A stretch of 58,377 nt of DNA, taken from Trinickia mobilis (lineage in GTDB: Bacteria > Pseudomonadota > Gammaproteobacteria > Burkholderiales > Burkholderiaceae). This document shows positions 24,638 to 32,973 of this stretch, in pieces; within the stretch, counting starts at the first letter, position 1, and the number at the start of each line of letters is the position of its first letter. The stretch lies in NCBI RefSeq assembly GCF_017315705.1, contig NZ_JAFLRF010000037.1:1-58377 (forward strand). The letters are read 5' to 3'. The translations under genes were made by a program, and so were the position numbers. The notes beneath the pieces were generated by a model. The model was not told the DNA's origin. It made no database searches and saw only the letters and a list, made by a program, of their open reading frames with translations.

Positions 24638-25921
24638 TCAAAGCTTGTTCAATTGTTCAGGCGGGACGTAATGTGCGCCAGCGAGGGCGACCGCGCTCTT
24701 CAGTTTCACTGGCGCGGTTTCCCGCAGGAAGAGGACGACCGCAAGACCCAAGACTAACGCTCCGGTGCCTAGGTGCAAGATGTACTGAATGCCAAAGTGC
24801 TGCGCCACATAACCGGCCACCTCCGGTGCGACGCCCCCGCCAAAGATCTCCCCGACTCCGATGACCAATCCGGATGCGGTGGTCATCAATTTGGCCGGAA
24901 CGGCCTCGACACTGATGGGGCCCACGGTTAGCGTGATCATCGTGAAGATGAAGAAGATCGTTGCCATCAGGAACACGAAAAGGAGCGCGGGATGCGGGCC
25001 GGTTTGCGACAGCGTCAGGGAAGCGGCGAGCGCGCCGGCAACCGAGATGACCATGACGGGCTTGCGTCCAATGCGATCGGACAGCGCAGGCATGATCCAC
25101 GTCCCGAGTGCGCCTCCCGCACCGATTGCCGACAGCACAAAGCCCATTTGCTCGAGACTCAGATGCAAGTAGTCGACCAGATAATTGGGAAATAGCGCGC
25201 TCAGGACGATCAAGCAGGTGAGCCAGCACAACATTCCTATCACACTCAACCACACATTCCTGTAGCGGAGCACGTCGTGCCACTTGTGATCCGCCTGATC
25301 ATGCGTCTGTGTGTGATCCGCTGCGACCGATGCGCTGGTATTGCACAGCACTTTGTACGTCAAATAGGAGAGGATGAGTCCGGGAATGGCCACGATTCCA
25401 AAGATCCAGTGCCACGGCACCACCTTGAGCAACTGGGTCGCGAGAATCGGTGTTACCCCCAATCCGAACAAGGGCATGGCGCTCTGCTGGATTCCGATGT
25501 TGAGGCCGTGCCTCGTCGGCTTGGACCCATCGAGGGTGGCCGTAATGCTTGCCGGTGTAAAGGCGCCCTCGGCGAAGCCCATGAGCGCCCGAATCATGAT
25601 CAACGCGCCGACACTGCCGGCCACCCCGGAAGCACCGACAAGCAGCGAAAAGACGATCATCGCGGGGATGATGACTTTTCGATGCCCGAATCGATCGGAG
25701 AGACGACCCGTAAACAGCGCCGAGACGCCCCACGCTACGGCCAGCGCACTCGTAATGTGGCCAAGGTCCTGATAATCAAGACGGAGGTCCTTCATCATTA
25801 CCGGGAAAAGAGGCATGATCATGAATCGGTCAATGCCAACCAGGCCGAACCCCAGCGACATCAATGCAACGATCTTCCACTCGTACGCGGAGTTTGAATC
25901 ACGGTCTAAATTGCTATTCAT
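24638..25921 (-). CDS. MFS transporter (aromatic acid/metabolite type)
   Basis: From the ATG at 25921 the protein has 427 residues and about 12 membrane helices. The MFS signature occurs after helix 2 (GRLSDRFGHRKVIIPA) and again in the second half (LSDRIGRKPVMVISVAGA). The first helix carries an aspartate in GLVGIDRFMIMPLFPVMM, a position typical of metabolite:H+ symporters. The region 24870-24960 has GPISVEAVPAKLMTTASGLV. It lies downstream of two GST genes on the same strand and probably imports the compound that they and the reductases process. Confidence 0.85.
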   Translation of the reverse strand: MNSNLDRDSNSAYEWKIVALMSLGFGLVGIDRFMIMPLFPVMMKDLRLDYQDLGHITSALAVAWGVSALFTGRLSDRFGHRKVIIPAMIVFSLLVGASGVAGSVGALIMIRALMGFAEGAFTPASITATLDGSKPTRHGLNIGIQQSAMPLFGLGVTPILATQLLKVVPWHWIFGIVAIPGLILSYLTYKVLCNTSASVAADHTQTHDQADHKWHDVLRYRNVWLSVIGMLCWLTCLIVLSALFPNYLVDYLHLSLEQMGFVLSAIGAGGALGTWIMPALSDRIGRKPVMVISVAGALAASLTLSQTGPHPALLFVFLMATIFFIFTMITLTVGPISVEAVPAKLMTTASGLVIGVGEIFGGGVAPEVAGYVAQHFGIQYILHLGTGALVLGLAVVLFLRETAPVKLKSAVALAGAHYVPPEQLNKL

Positions 25922-26032
25922 GAGGGTTTCGTCTCCATCCGCCAATAAACTGCTGCCACGCCCGGTCATGTCACGCTTAGCCGTGCACGATTCGCTTTCT
26001 ACAACATCCCGTATATTTAGGATATCGAATTA

Positions 26033-26060
26033 TTACATTTTCATCGACACCTACCTCCTT
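26033..26060 (-). promoter_or_regulatory. Strong ribosome site with three-codon leader ORF before the MFS gene
   Basis: On the minus strand AAGGAGGT (26053-26060) is followed after eight bases by ATG-AAA-ATG-TAA (26033-26044). The MFS start is 112 bases further on. A palindromic stretch around 26006-26023 (ATCC ... GGAT) lies between them. It may be a leader peptide or the relic of a gene start. The 25922-26067 spacer otherwise holds the MFS promoter region. Confidence 0.3.
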
Positions 26061-26067
26061 TAATATG

Positions 26068-26706
26068 TCAACTCAATCCTATCTGCATGACGTGCTTCTC
26101 AAATGCCTCACGCTTACAAAGCAATCCGTACCATCGTTCCACGTTGTGATGGAGCGGGCGCTCCACAGGGAGCGCGAACCAGCGGTGAGCCAATGGGCCA
26201 ACCGCAATATCCGCAATCGAGAAAGAAGCGCCAGCAAGGTATTCCGACTGCGCCAAAAAATGGTCCAGCAAAGCAAACAATCTTGCATTTTGATCACTAG
26301 CCTCAGCGATTACCTTCTGACGGCGCTGCTCAGGCGGCGTTCGGACAATGCTCTGGAAGAGAACCCTGTTCGCCGGCCCCAAGGTCGACAATTGCCAGTC
26401 CATCCAGCGCTCGACGTAAGAGCGCGAAACAGGGTCATCCCCATACAAAGAATCCGCACGAAGATGGTTGGCTAGATACCGCAGAATCGTGTTGGATTCC
26501 CACACCACGATATCGCCGTGAATCAGCGTAGGAACGACGCCATTCGGATTCTTCGCGAGATAGTCTGCATCATTGTTACCACCGAACTCGCCCCCGAAAT
26601 CGACGCGCGTGCATGGCTGCTCGAGTTCGCCGAGTAGCCACATGACCTTCTGCACGTTCGAGGAGTTGCTCCTGCCGAGAACCGTCAAGGGTTGGCCGCT
26701 CGTCAT
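26068..26706 (-). CDS. Glutathione S-transferase
   Basis: The start at 26706 overlaps the stop of the preceding GST gene (ATGA), giving 212 residues. The N-terminal thioredoxin-like domain reads LTVLGRSNSSNVQKVMWLLG, with Ser in the region of the glutathione-activating residue. It continues through NPNGVVPTLIHGDIVVWES, which holds the cis-proline and the glutathione-binding ES pair. The C-terminal helical domain contains YLAGASFSIADIAVG, the N-capping box motif. The operon with glutathione reductase and a second GST points to glutathione conjugation, dehalogenation or isomerisation of an aromatic substrate. Confidence 0.9.
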   Translation of the reverse strand: MTSGQPLTVLGRSNSSNVQKVMWLLGELEQPCTRVDFGGEFGGNNDADYLAKNPNGVVPTLIHGDIVVWESNTILRYLANHLRADSLYGDDPVSRSYVERWMDWQLSTLGPANRVLFQSIVRTPPEQRRQKVIAEASDQNARLFALLDHFLAQSEYLAGASFSIADIAVGPLAHRWFALPVERPLHHNVERWYGLLCKREAFEKHVMQIGLS

Positions 26707-27320
26707 GCCAAGACCTCCATTCCTCGCTTGACGGCCGGCCTTGAACCGATCGCGTCGTACCATCGTTTGACGTTCGGAACGTCGCTCCATTGGAGTCGAT
26801 GCAGTTCGAAACGCGCTACCCAAGGATAGATTGCAATATCGGCAATGGAATATTGACTTCCGGCGACAAATTCCGACCCGCCAAGGCGTCCATCCAACAC
26901 CCTGTACAGCCGATGCGTCTCCGACGTGTAACGCTCCACGCCGTATGTGTGGCCTGGTGCGTATCGCCGGAAATGATGCGTCTGCCCGAACATCGGGCCG
27001 ATGCCGCCCATCTGAAACATCAGCCACTGTAGCGTCTGATAACGCTCGAGCCCGGAAGACGGCAGTAATTTTCCTGTCTTGTCTGCCAGGTAAATCAAAA
27101 TCGCCCCGGATTCGAACAGGGTGATTTTCTGGCCTTGCGGGCCTTCCGAGTCGACCATCACCGGGATCTTGTTATTCGGATTCAAGGCGAGGAAACCAAT
27201 CTCGAACTGCTCGCCCTTCGTGATATCTATCGGGTGCACTCTGAAGGGCATCCCCAGTTCTTCCAGGGCAATCGAAATCTTCCTTCCGTTCGGTGTTCCC
27301 CATGTATACAGATCAATCAT
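26703..27320 (-). CDS. Glutathione S-transferase, YfcG/Nu-like
   Basis: The 205-residue protein opens MIDLYTWGTPNGRKISIALE, the signature of Nu-class (YfcG-like) GSTs that use a Thr/Asn pair and act as glutathione-dependent disulfide reductases or dehalogenases. NPNNKIPVMVDSEG carries the cis-proline and LFESGAILIYLADKTG the glutathione-binding motif. SQYSIADIAIYPWVARFE is the C-terminal capping box. Its start overlaps the stop of gor (ATGA) and its stop overlaps the second GST, so three enzymes are translationally coupled. AGGAG before the ATG supports the start. Confidence 0.92.
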   Translation of the reverse strand: MIDLYTWGTPNGRKISIALEELGMPFRVHPIDITKGEQFEIGFLALNPNNKIPVMVDSEGPQGQKITLFESGAILIYLADKTGKLLPSSGLERYQTLQWLMFQMGGIGPMFGQTHHFRRYAPGHTYGVERYTSETHRLYRVLDGRLGGSEFVAGSQYSIADIAIYPWVARFELHRLQWSDVPNVKRWYDAIGSRPAVKRGMEVLA

Positions 27321-28750
27321 CTTCTTTCGCTCCTGCGATGCAGTTCTCGTGCGGCGGTTTCGACGGCGTCGGTACTTGGCCGAGACGACAGTTGCGTTGA
27401 ATATCTGCCGTTTCGCAGCGTCACAAACTCCTCCGCCACGCTCGGGTGCACACCCAGTGTGGCGTCAAAGTCCGCCTTAGTGGCGCCCGCTTTGAGTGCG
27501 ACAGCAAGGCCTTGAATGATTTCAGCCGCGTCGGGTGCCACAATGTGAGCACCCAGGATTCGTTCCGTCGACGCCTCCGCAACGAGTTTCACCAGGACGC
27601 GCTCATTTCGGCGAGAGAGTGCCGCTCGCATGGGCCGAAAAGCGCTGCTGTACACCCGAACCGCACCATGTCTTGCACAGGCTTCTTCCTCACTCAGCCC
27701 TACCGCCGCGACCTGTGGTTGACTGAATACGGCAAACGGAACACCTTCATGGTCTGATTGCCGTGGCTTGTCCCCGAAGACCGTGTCCGCGAAAGCATGG
27801 CCTTCGTGGATCGCCACAGGTGTCAGATTCAGACGGTTTGTAACGTCCCCCACCGCGTAGACGTGGTCGGATGACGTGCGCGAGTAGCTGTCCACGGGAA
27901 TTGCGCCGTTCGCATCGACCTGAATATCGACGCTCTCGAGCCCGATACCGCGCGTGTTCGGTCTGCGTCCCGTCGCGGCCATCACGACATCCACTTCCAG
28001 AACGTCACCAGAGCTGAGGTAAACCAGATACGCGTTAAGCCTTCGCTCAATTGCTGTGACCGTACTGGAAAGCCGCATCTGAATTCCGTTTGCAGCCAGT
28101 TCGCTCCCAATGTGCTCCCGAACCTGTTCGTCAAATCCGCGCAGCAGTTTTGCGCCACGATGGACCAACCACACTCGTGACCCGAGCCCGCTAAAAATGC
28201 CCGCAAATTCGCAAGCGATATATCCACCGCCCAGGATCGCGACGCTTTGTGGAGCACGTTCCATGTTGAACACGTCGTTGGAGGTCACCATCAGTTCGGC
28301 GCCGCGAATCGCCGGTACCTCCGGCGTTGCTCCAGTGGCAATCAGGATGCGATCTGCGGTAAAGCTCACATTGTTTACGCGAACCTCGTGTGCCCCAACA
28401 AGGGTAGCTCTTCCCTTCAATACCTCGACACCGGCCTTGCCGAGTAAGTCCTCATACACCCGTTCCAGACGGCCGACCTCCTCATTCTTTGCTTCGATCA
28501 GCCTTTCCCAGTCGTGCGACGCTTCTGTCACACGCCAGCCGAATCCCTTACTGTCCTCGAGCGCGGGGCCGAATTGGGATGCGTACACCAAGAGCTTTTT
28601 GGGTACACACCCGCGAATCACACACGTGCCGCCGAGTCTGTATTCCTCTGCGACGGCGACCTTCGCGCCGTAACCCGCAGCGATGCGGCCCGCCCGGACG
28701 CCGCCGGATCCACCGCCTATAACGAACAGGTCAAAGTCGTATCCACTCAT
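27317..28750 (-). CDS. gor: Glutathione-disulfide reductase
   Basis: The start MSGYDFDLFVIGGGSGG at 28750 gives 477 residues. FAD binding is shown by GGGSGGVRAGRIA and the redox-active disulfide by GGTCVIRGCVPKKL. The NADPH domain is shown by AILGGGYIACEFAGIF with the VHRGAKLLR arginines, and the second FAD motif by VYAVGDVTNRLNLTPVA. The C-terminal catalytic His-Glu pair lies in GVHPSVAEEF. The enzyme regenerates reduced glutathione with NADPH in the cytoplasm. Its coupling to two GST genes suggests that the operon consumes glutathione in bulk, as in reductive dehalogenation or quinone reduction. The C-terminal tail after EEF is about 35 residues, slightly long. Confidence 0.93.
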   Translation of the reverse strand: MSGYDFDLFVIGGGSGGVRAGRIAAGYGAKVAVAEEYRLGGTCVIRGCVPKKLLVYASQFGPALEDSKGFGWRVTEASHDWERLIEAKNEEVGRLERVYEDLLGKAGVEVLKGRATLVGAHEVRVNNVSFTADRILIATGATPEVPAIRGAELMVTSNDVFNMERAPQSVAILGGGYIACEFAGIFSGLGSRVWLVHRGAKLLRGFDEQVREHIGSELAANGIQMRLSSTVTAIERRLNAYLVYLSSGDVLEVDVVMAATGRRPNTRGIGLESVDIQVDANGAIPVDSYSRTSSDHVYAVGDVTNRLNLTPVAIHEGHAFADTVFGDKPRQSDHEGVPFAVFSQPQVAAVGLSEEEACARHGAVRVYSSAFRPMRAALSRRNERVLVKLVAEASTERILGAHIVAPDAAEIIQGLAVALKAGATKADFDATLGVHPSVAEEFVTLRNGRYSTQLSSRPSTDAVETAARELHRRSERR

Positions 28751-28801
28751 GGAAAGATCCCGGCATCCTGAAGGCAAACCGCAATGAATGCACGAGTCGC
28801 G

Positions 28802-29392
28802 TCAGGCGAGCGTGCACGCTTGCTCGAACGACAGGCGCGGACTACGGGCGAACACCTTAGACAGGTCGCCGTAGCCGAGGCCACAGATGAAGTTCGACTT
28901 TACCGAAGTGCCGGTGAAGAAAGCGGCGTCGACGAGCGCGTTATTGAAGCCGGACATCGGGCCACAATCGAGGCCGATCGCGCGCGCCGCCAGAATCAGA
29001 TAGCCGCCCTGCAAGGTACCGTTGCGAAATGCGGTCGTTTCGGCAAACGCCGCTTTCTCTTCGCCCTCAAACCAACTCTTGACGCCGGGGTTGTGCGGGA
29101 ACTGTTCCGGCAGGTGCTCATAGAAGCGCGAGTCGTAGCCGACAATGGCTACCACGGGTGCGTTCATCGCCTTGTCGACGTTGCCGGGGGCGAGCGCCTC
29201 CTTCAGCTTCAGCTTGGCCTCCTGGCTGCGCACGAAGACGATGCGCGCCGGCTGGCAATTCAATGACGTCGGCCCCCATTTCATCTGCTCGTAGATTTCG
29301 AGCAGCTGGGTATCGGAAACGGGTTTGTTCAGCCAACCGTTCTGGCTGCGAGCGTTACCAAAAATGGTCGAGAGAAATTCGTTGTTTGACAT
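28802..29392 (-). CDS. Nitroreductase-family protein, RutE/HadB-like
   Basis: The start [20 protein letters not shown] at 29392 gives 196 residues. The sequence follows the RutE-like branch of flavin nitroreductases: [20 protein letters not shown] near the FMN phosphate site, [19 protein letters not shown] and [21 protein letters not shown]. coli RutE reduces malonic semialdehyde; other relatives reduce nitroaromatics or quinones with NADH or NADPH. Here it is the first gene before gor and the two GSTs, so a nitro- or quinone-reducing step is as likely as malonic semialdehyde reduction. Confidence 0.85.
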   Translation of the reverse strand: MSNNEFLSTIFGNARSQNGWLNKPVSDTQLLEIYEQMKWGPTSLNCQPARIVFVRSQEAKLKLKEALAPGNVDKAMNAPVVAIVGYDSRFYEHLPEQFPHNPGVKSWFEGEEKAAFAETTAFRNGTLQGGYLILAARAIGLDCGPMSGFNNALVDAAFFTGTSVKSNFICGLGYGDLSKVFARSPRLSFEQACTLA

Positions 29393-29842
29393 CGCCTGTA
29401 TTCCTTGAAACAAAGGGATCCAACGCGGCACGCATTCACAATTTAGGATGCCGACCTGTTGCCCATCAAATTTGAAAATGCTAACCGTGCCGGCATGGAC
29501 CACCGGTTTTTAGTGGTCCGGCACGTGCTCCCATCATAGCCGCGACTTTCTCCCCGGAATCCGTCAACTTCGGGAAGGTGTTTCCCGACCAGCGCAAGGC
29601 GCCCAACGCTCGCCGGTCCCGACAACAGGGTGATGGCATTCATCCGCTTCACAGACGTGGATTGCTGCGAGTATCGGGGTTACCCCTGTACTCGCCATCT
29701 GCCGTTCTTCGCACCGAGTCTTACGATCGTCGAGATGCAGCCGAGCTGATTTAGCACGCAATATCTCGACGTCACTGACTTCATCCTGGATGCGACGATT
29801 TCTGCTCGCTAGCGTCATTGACCGGATCTTGACCCGGATGCG
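29393..29842. other. Intergenic region without supported genes
   Basis: About 450 bases lie upstream of the nitroreductase gene. They should hold the promoter of the nitroreductase-gor-GST operon, but no convincing promoter boxes, hairpins or coding frame were identified. Confidence 0.4.
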
Positions 29843-30115
29843 TCACATTCCACGCTGTCTCGGCCGATGCGTGAAAATCGGATGGACAATGATTCCCGCG
29901 TGAAATGAAGCAGAAATTCGGCGTGCACATCGTCGTCGTGGTTGCCTACCGATACGAGAGTGCAATGGCGTCGCGCCATCCTCACCAGCCATGTGCTTCA
30001 GATTGCCCGCCTCGTCCACCACGACGAGCGCCATTGGACGCAGACCTTGTCGCCGCGCAATGACGAGTGCCTCGGAAACGATCCGGCCGGCCAGATCCAG
30101 GGTGAGTATTTCCAT
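29843..30115 (-). pseudogene. GlcG/HbpS-family protein, truncated
   Basis: The frame starts MEILTLDLAGRIVSEALVIA and continues LRPMALVVVDEAGNLKHMAG, the typical N-terminal half of GlcG/HbpS (DUF336) proteins. After EDGATPLHSRIG the sequence no longer matches the family, and the frame ends in arginine-rich sequence. Full-length members have about 135-140 residues, so the C-terminal half is missing. Members bind haem or cobalamin or are of unknown role in catabolic clusters. The 82-bp conserved block at 30242-30323 lies upstream of its start. Confidence 0.65.
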
Positions 30116-30241
30116 TGGTGGTGTCCTCAATCGGAAACTACGTGCCGTGCGACGCGCTTGTAGTGCGACGCCAGAACGAAGTGAGCCGCGGCGCCAGCGG
30201 CGATGAAATGCGCGCCCGTCAACTCGATAATCGTGGCGCTA

Positions 30242-30323
30242 CGACAGGTCGAGTCTTGCTATTCGCTAAGTGAGTGACCATGCCGGTTTTGAGAATGAAT
30301 GTCCCGCCGAGCGAGACCCACTT
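30242..30323 (-). repeat. 82-bp conserved block, copy 1
   Basis: Read on the minus strand, this block aligns without gaps to 35998-36079 on the plus strand, with 62 of 82 identical bases by my count. It contains a small stem (TCTCGC/GCGGGA) in which the difference from the other copy keeps pairing through a G-U pair. Both copies lie about 60-130 bases upstream of a gene start: the GlcG/HbpS remnant here and the Dabb gene there. It could be a shared leader, operator or relic of an older duplicated gene. Confidence 0.55.
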
Positions 30324-30414
30324 GCAATCGGAGACCAGACGGGCGACGTACCAAACAAGTGCGCTGCCGACGCGGGAAGCGGGGAGGAAAGCGGTCCCCT
30401 GGGCTCGCGTTGTG

Positions 30415-31329
30415 TCATTGCGTCCATTTGCGCTCAAAGCCCATCGTCTGGAAATGCTCCACCAGAAAATCGATGAAGGTTCTCACCTTTGCGGCAACGA
30501 ACTTCCGATTCGCGTAAGCCAGATTAATGGTCAACCGCGGTAGGTCCCATGCGTCCAGCACGGGCACAAGGCGTCCGCTGACGATATCCTCATAGATGAT
30601 GTACTTTGGTTGCGCCAGAATGCCGAGGCCTTGCAGCGCAGCCGCCCGAATCACCTGGCCTTCGTTGCTCTTCATCGCTCCGCTTACCGACAGCACGGTG
30701 GTCACGCCCTCACGCGTAAGATGCAGTTCGTCCGGGCGGTTCGCATAGCTGTAAAGCAAGAGCTGGTGGCGCTGCAAATCATCGGGCACTCGAGGGATGC
30801 CGTGCTGCGAAAGATAGCTGGGTGCGGCTGCCAACACGCGACGCGTCGTCGCCAGACGTCTGATTGTTATGTTGGAGTCTGGCTCGTATTCTCGCGTACG
30901 CACGGCGAGATCGACATCGCCGTCGAGCAGACTCGCGTATCGGTTGCTCGCCTCGACCTCGACACGCACATCCGGAAAGCGCCGCATATATTCAGGTAAC
31001 AGCGGGCCAATATGGTTCATGGCGAAGGACGCGGACGAGGTGATGCGCAAGACGCCAGTCGGGCTCGATGCACTCGCGCTCACCAACGATTCCGCCTCCT
31101 GAAGTTCGATCAGTAAATGCTTACAGCGCTTGAAGTGCTCCTGTCCGATTTGCGTCAATTGAATTCGTCGCGTGCTGCGGTCGAGCAGTCTTGCGCCGAG
31201 ACGTGTTTCGAGATCGATCAGGTAGCGGCTCGCCGAGGATAGGGACAAGTCCAGCTTTTCAGCGGCCTTGGTCACGCTCCCCAGCTCCGCTGTGCGCACG
31301 AAGAGTTCGATTTCAGTCAGGCGGTCCAT
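30415..31329 (-). CDS. LysR-family regulator (copy B')
   Basis: From MDRLTEIELFVRTAELGS at 31329 the protein has 304 residues and is nearly identical to the LysR protein at 23039-23953. Both share the helix-turn-helix (SVTKAAEKLDLSLSSASRYL, with Leu for Met here) and a complete effector domain. The nucleotide similarity starts sharply just beyond the stop codon and fades upstream of the start. Either paralogue could control the glutathione operon that lies between them. The effector is unknown. Confidence 0.9.
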   Translation of the reverse strand: MDRLTEIELFVRTAELGSVTKAAEKLDLSLSSASRYLIDLETRLGARLLDRSTRRIQLTQIGQEHFKRCKHLLIELQEAESLVSASASSPTGVLRITSSASFAMNHIGPLLPEYMRRFPDVRVEVEASNRYASLLDGDVDLAVRTREYEPDSNITIRRLATTRRVLAAAPSYLSQHGIPRVPDDLQRHQLLLYSYANRPDELHLTREGVTTVLSVSGAMKSNEGQVIRAAALQGLGILAQPKYIIYEDIVSGRLVPVLDAWDLPRLTINLAYANRKFVAAKVRTFIDFLVEHFQTMGFERKWTQ

Positions 31330-31514
31330 GGCTTCAAAAGCTTTGGGGCAATTCCTGTGACGAATGCGCGACTCGAGATGCCCCAATTTCTTGGGCCATC
31401 TGAGCCATGCCTGGACCGACGAGGGCTGGCGGATATGGCTCCATAACCGGAGGGCTAGGGAAAGCGAAAAACAGCGGGAAGGTCAAATCTGGCTGGGGCC
31501 CCAAAAAGTGCAAT

Positions 31515-31913
31515 TTACTGCGAGCCCTGCATGAGCCGGATCGGTCGTTTCTGGCCAAGGCCAGTAAAAATCATCCCGGCGATCCAAAGCACCGGCCCCA
31601 ATATCCCTGGCCAAAAGGGTGCGTAGCCTGGGATTAGCACAAACAGAATAAATGGGACATCGCCTATGCCGATTATCAGTGCGTTCACCCAAAATCCCGC
31701 GCGGCTGTTGCGCCAATTCAATTTGATTGCCAACACGATACCCGTGGTTGCAAAGGCGAAGATGTAGAAAGCCTCCTGGAAAAGTCTCCCCTGCACCAGG
31801 CTTGGTGACCCGGCGAGTCCAGTTTGATAAACCTGGTATGCGGCAAAGAAGTGCGCCAATCCCCAGATGACGAAGAACACAGCGCCGATCCTCGCAAGAA
31901 CGGTCTTCTCCAT
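31515..31913 (-). CDS. Small integral membrane protein
   Basis: The 132-residue protein has four hydrophobic segments (about 8-27, 47-66, 76-95 and 100-118), including IGAVFFVIWGLAHFFAAYQV and FVLIPGYAPFWPGILGPVL. GAGGGCAGAA precedes the ATG. It resembles DoxX-like or unnamed four-helix proteins of proteobacteria, but no functional motif is visible. It is on the same strand as the LysR gene after it, about 185 bases away. Confidence 0.75.
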   Translation of the reverse strand: MEKTVLARIGAVFFVIWGLAHFFAAYQVYQTGLAGSPSLVQGRLFQEAFYIFAFATTGIVLAIKLNWRNSRAGFWVNALIIGIGDVPFILFVLIPGYAPFWPGILGPVLWIAGMIFTGLGQKRPIRLMQGSQ

Positions 31914-32096
31914 TTCTGCCCTCCTGTAAGTAGGCTTGATGTCCGGCGACGCGTACGACTCTCATATTCGGTACGGATTCTCGCGCGCATTCTGTTCAAT
32001 TAGAAACTCGGCCCGCCACGGCGAACTTGACAGCCAGGACGGCGGCCGGCGTGTCGAGACGCGTACCTGGACGGATTGCGAACCTGTGCCCGGCAC

Positions 32097-32216
32097 TTAA
32101 TCTGCATATTGCTGTCCGATACCTTCTACCTGAATATGAGGTGTGATCTTCATGTTGAAGGCATAAGCCTTCCGGAAGTCGACGCCGTGATCGTCGCTTT
32201 TGGCGAAGAAAGCGAT
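32097..32216 (-). pseudogene. YceI C-terminal remnant
   Basis: Directly after the stop of the YceI gene at 32217, the same frame reads on as SDDHGVDFRKAYAFNMKITP, then HIQVEGIGQQ, and stops at 32097. This matches the C-terminus of the periplasmic YceI protein encoded at 35331-35912 ([20 protein letters not shown]). The N-terminal part of this second copy is gone. It marks a past duplication of the yceI region. Confidence 0.7.
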
Positions 32217-32798
32217 TCAAATTTTCTTGAGGGCTTCTACCGAGATCTTCAATTCAATGACGTCCGAGATTGCCAGCGGGTAACCGGCCATTCCGAAACT
32301 AGAACGATTGACCCGCGCAAATCCAACGAAGCCAATCGCGTGGGAGTTAAGCCATGGATTAAAGGCACGGTTCGTGAGCGTCGTATGGAAGCTGACCGGG
32401 GCGGTGTTGCCGCGCACGTTGAGATCGCCGAGGATGAGGTATTGGTTGGCACCAACCCGTTGCACGGACGTCGATTCGAAGGTTAATTTCGCATGCGTTT
32501 TGACATCAAACCATTCGGGGCCGCGAAGACTTTCGTCGCGAAGTTCAAATCCGGTATCCACCGAGGCCGCGTCGATAACGATGGCGACACGGGACGCCTC
32601 AATGTTTTCGTCGTCGAGATGCAGCGTTGTCTCGAAGCTGCGGAAAAAACCGGGGGTTTTCGTCAAGCCGAGATGATCGACTTCGAAACAGAGGTGCGCA
32701 TGCGCCGGGTCGATTTGCCAACCGCTCGGCGTTGAGCCAGTTAAGGCTTCCGGGTGCGTCGAAATGGTAGTCTGCGTATTCGTAGATGGATTCATCAT
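32217..32798 (-). CDS. YceI-family lipid/quinone-binding protein without signal peptide
   Basis: The 193-residue protein has the YceI lipocalin-like pattern: WQIDPAHAHLCFEVDHLG at the start, EWFDVKTHAKLTFESTSV and VRGNTAPVSFHTTLTN. No signal peptide is present, so it would act in the cytoplasm, unlike the two exported YceI proteins at 34740 and 35331. YceI proteins bind polyisoprenoids such as ubiquinone in a beta-barrel. It is divergent from the LysR gene at 32974. Confidence 0.85.
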   Translation of the reverse strand: MMNPSTNTQTTISTHPEALTGSTPSGWQIDPAHAHLCFEVDHLGLTKTPGFFRSFETTLHLDDENIEASRVAIVIDAASVDTGFELRDESLRGPEWFDVKTHAKLTFESTSVQRVGANQYLILGDLNVRGNTAPVSFHTTLTNRAFNPWLNSHAIGFVGFARVNRSSFGMAGYPLAISDVIELKISVEALKKI

Positions 32799-32973
32799 AT
32801 TGTAGACTTGACACCGATCGTGATCGCTTGCCGAAGTGCAGGATTGCGACGGATACGGGTCACGTTGCGCGGCGGATACTGAGTCATCCCGTGGTAATGG
32901 GCTACAAGTTCCCTATGGTGCCAGCCGTTGGTTCGTCTAAGAATAGACATCTCTGCGCACAGACTTATCAAAA

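Noticed and set aside
26068-27027. Long N-terminal extension of the second GST
   Set aside because: The extension is the antiparallel-frame reading of the preceding GST gene; the start at 26706 overlaps that gene's stop and matches the family N-terminus.
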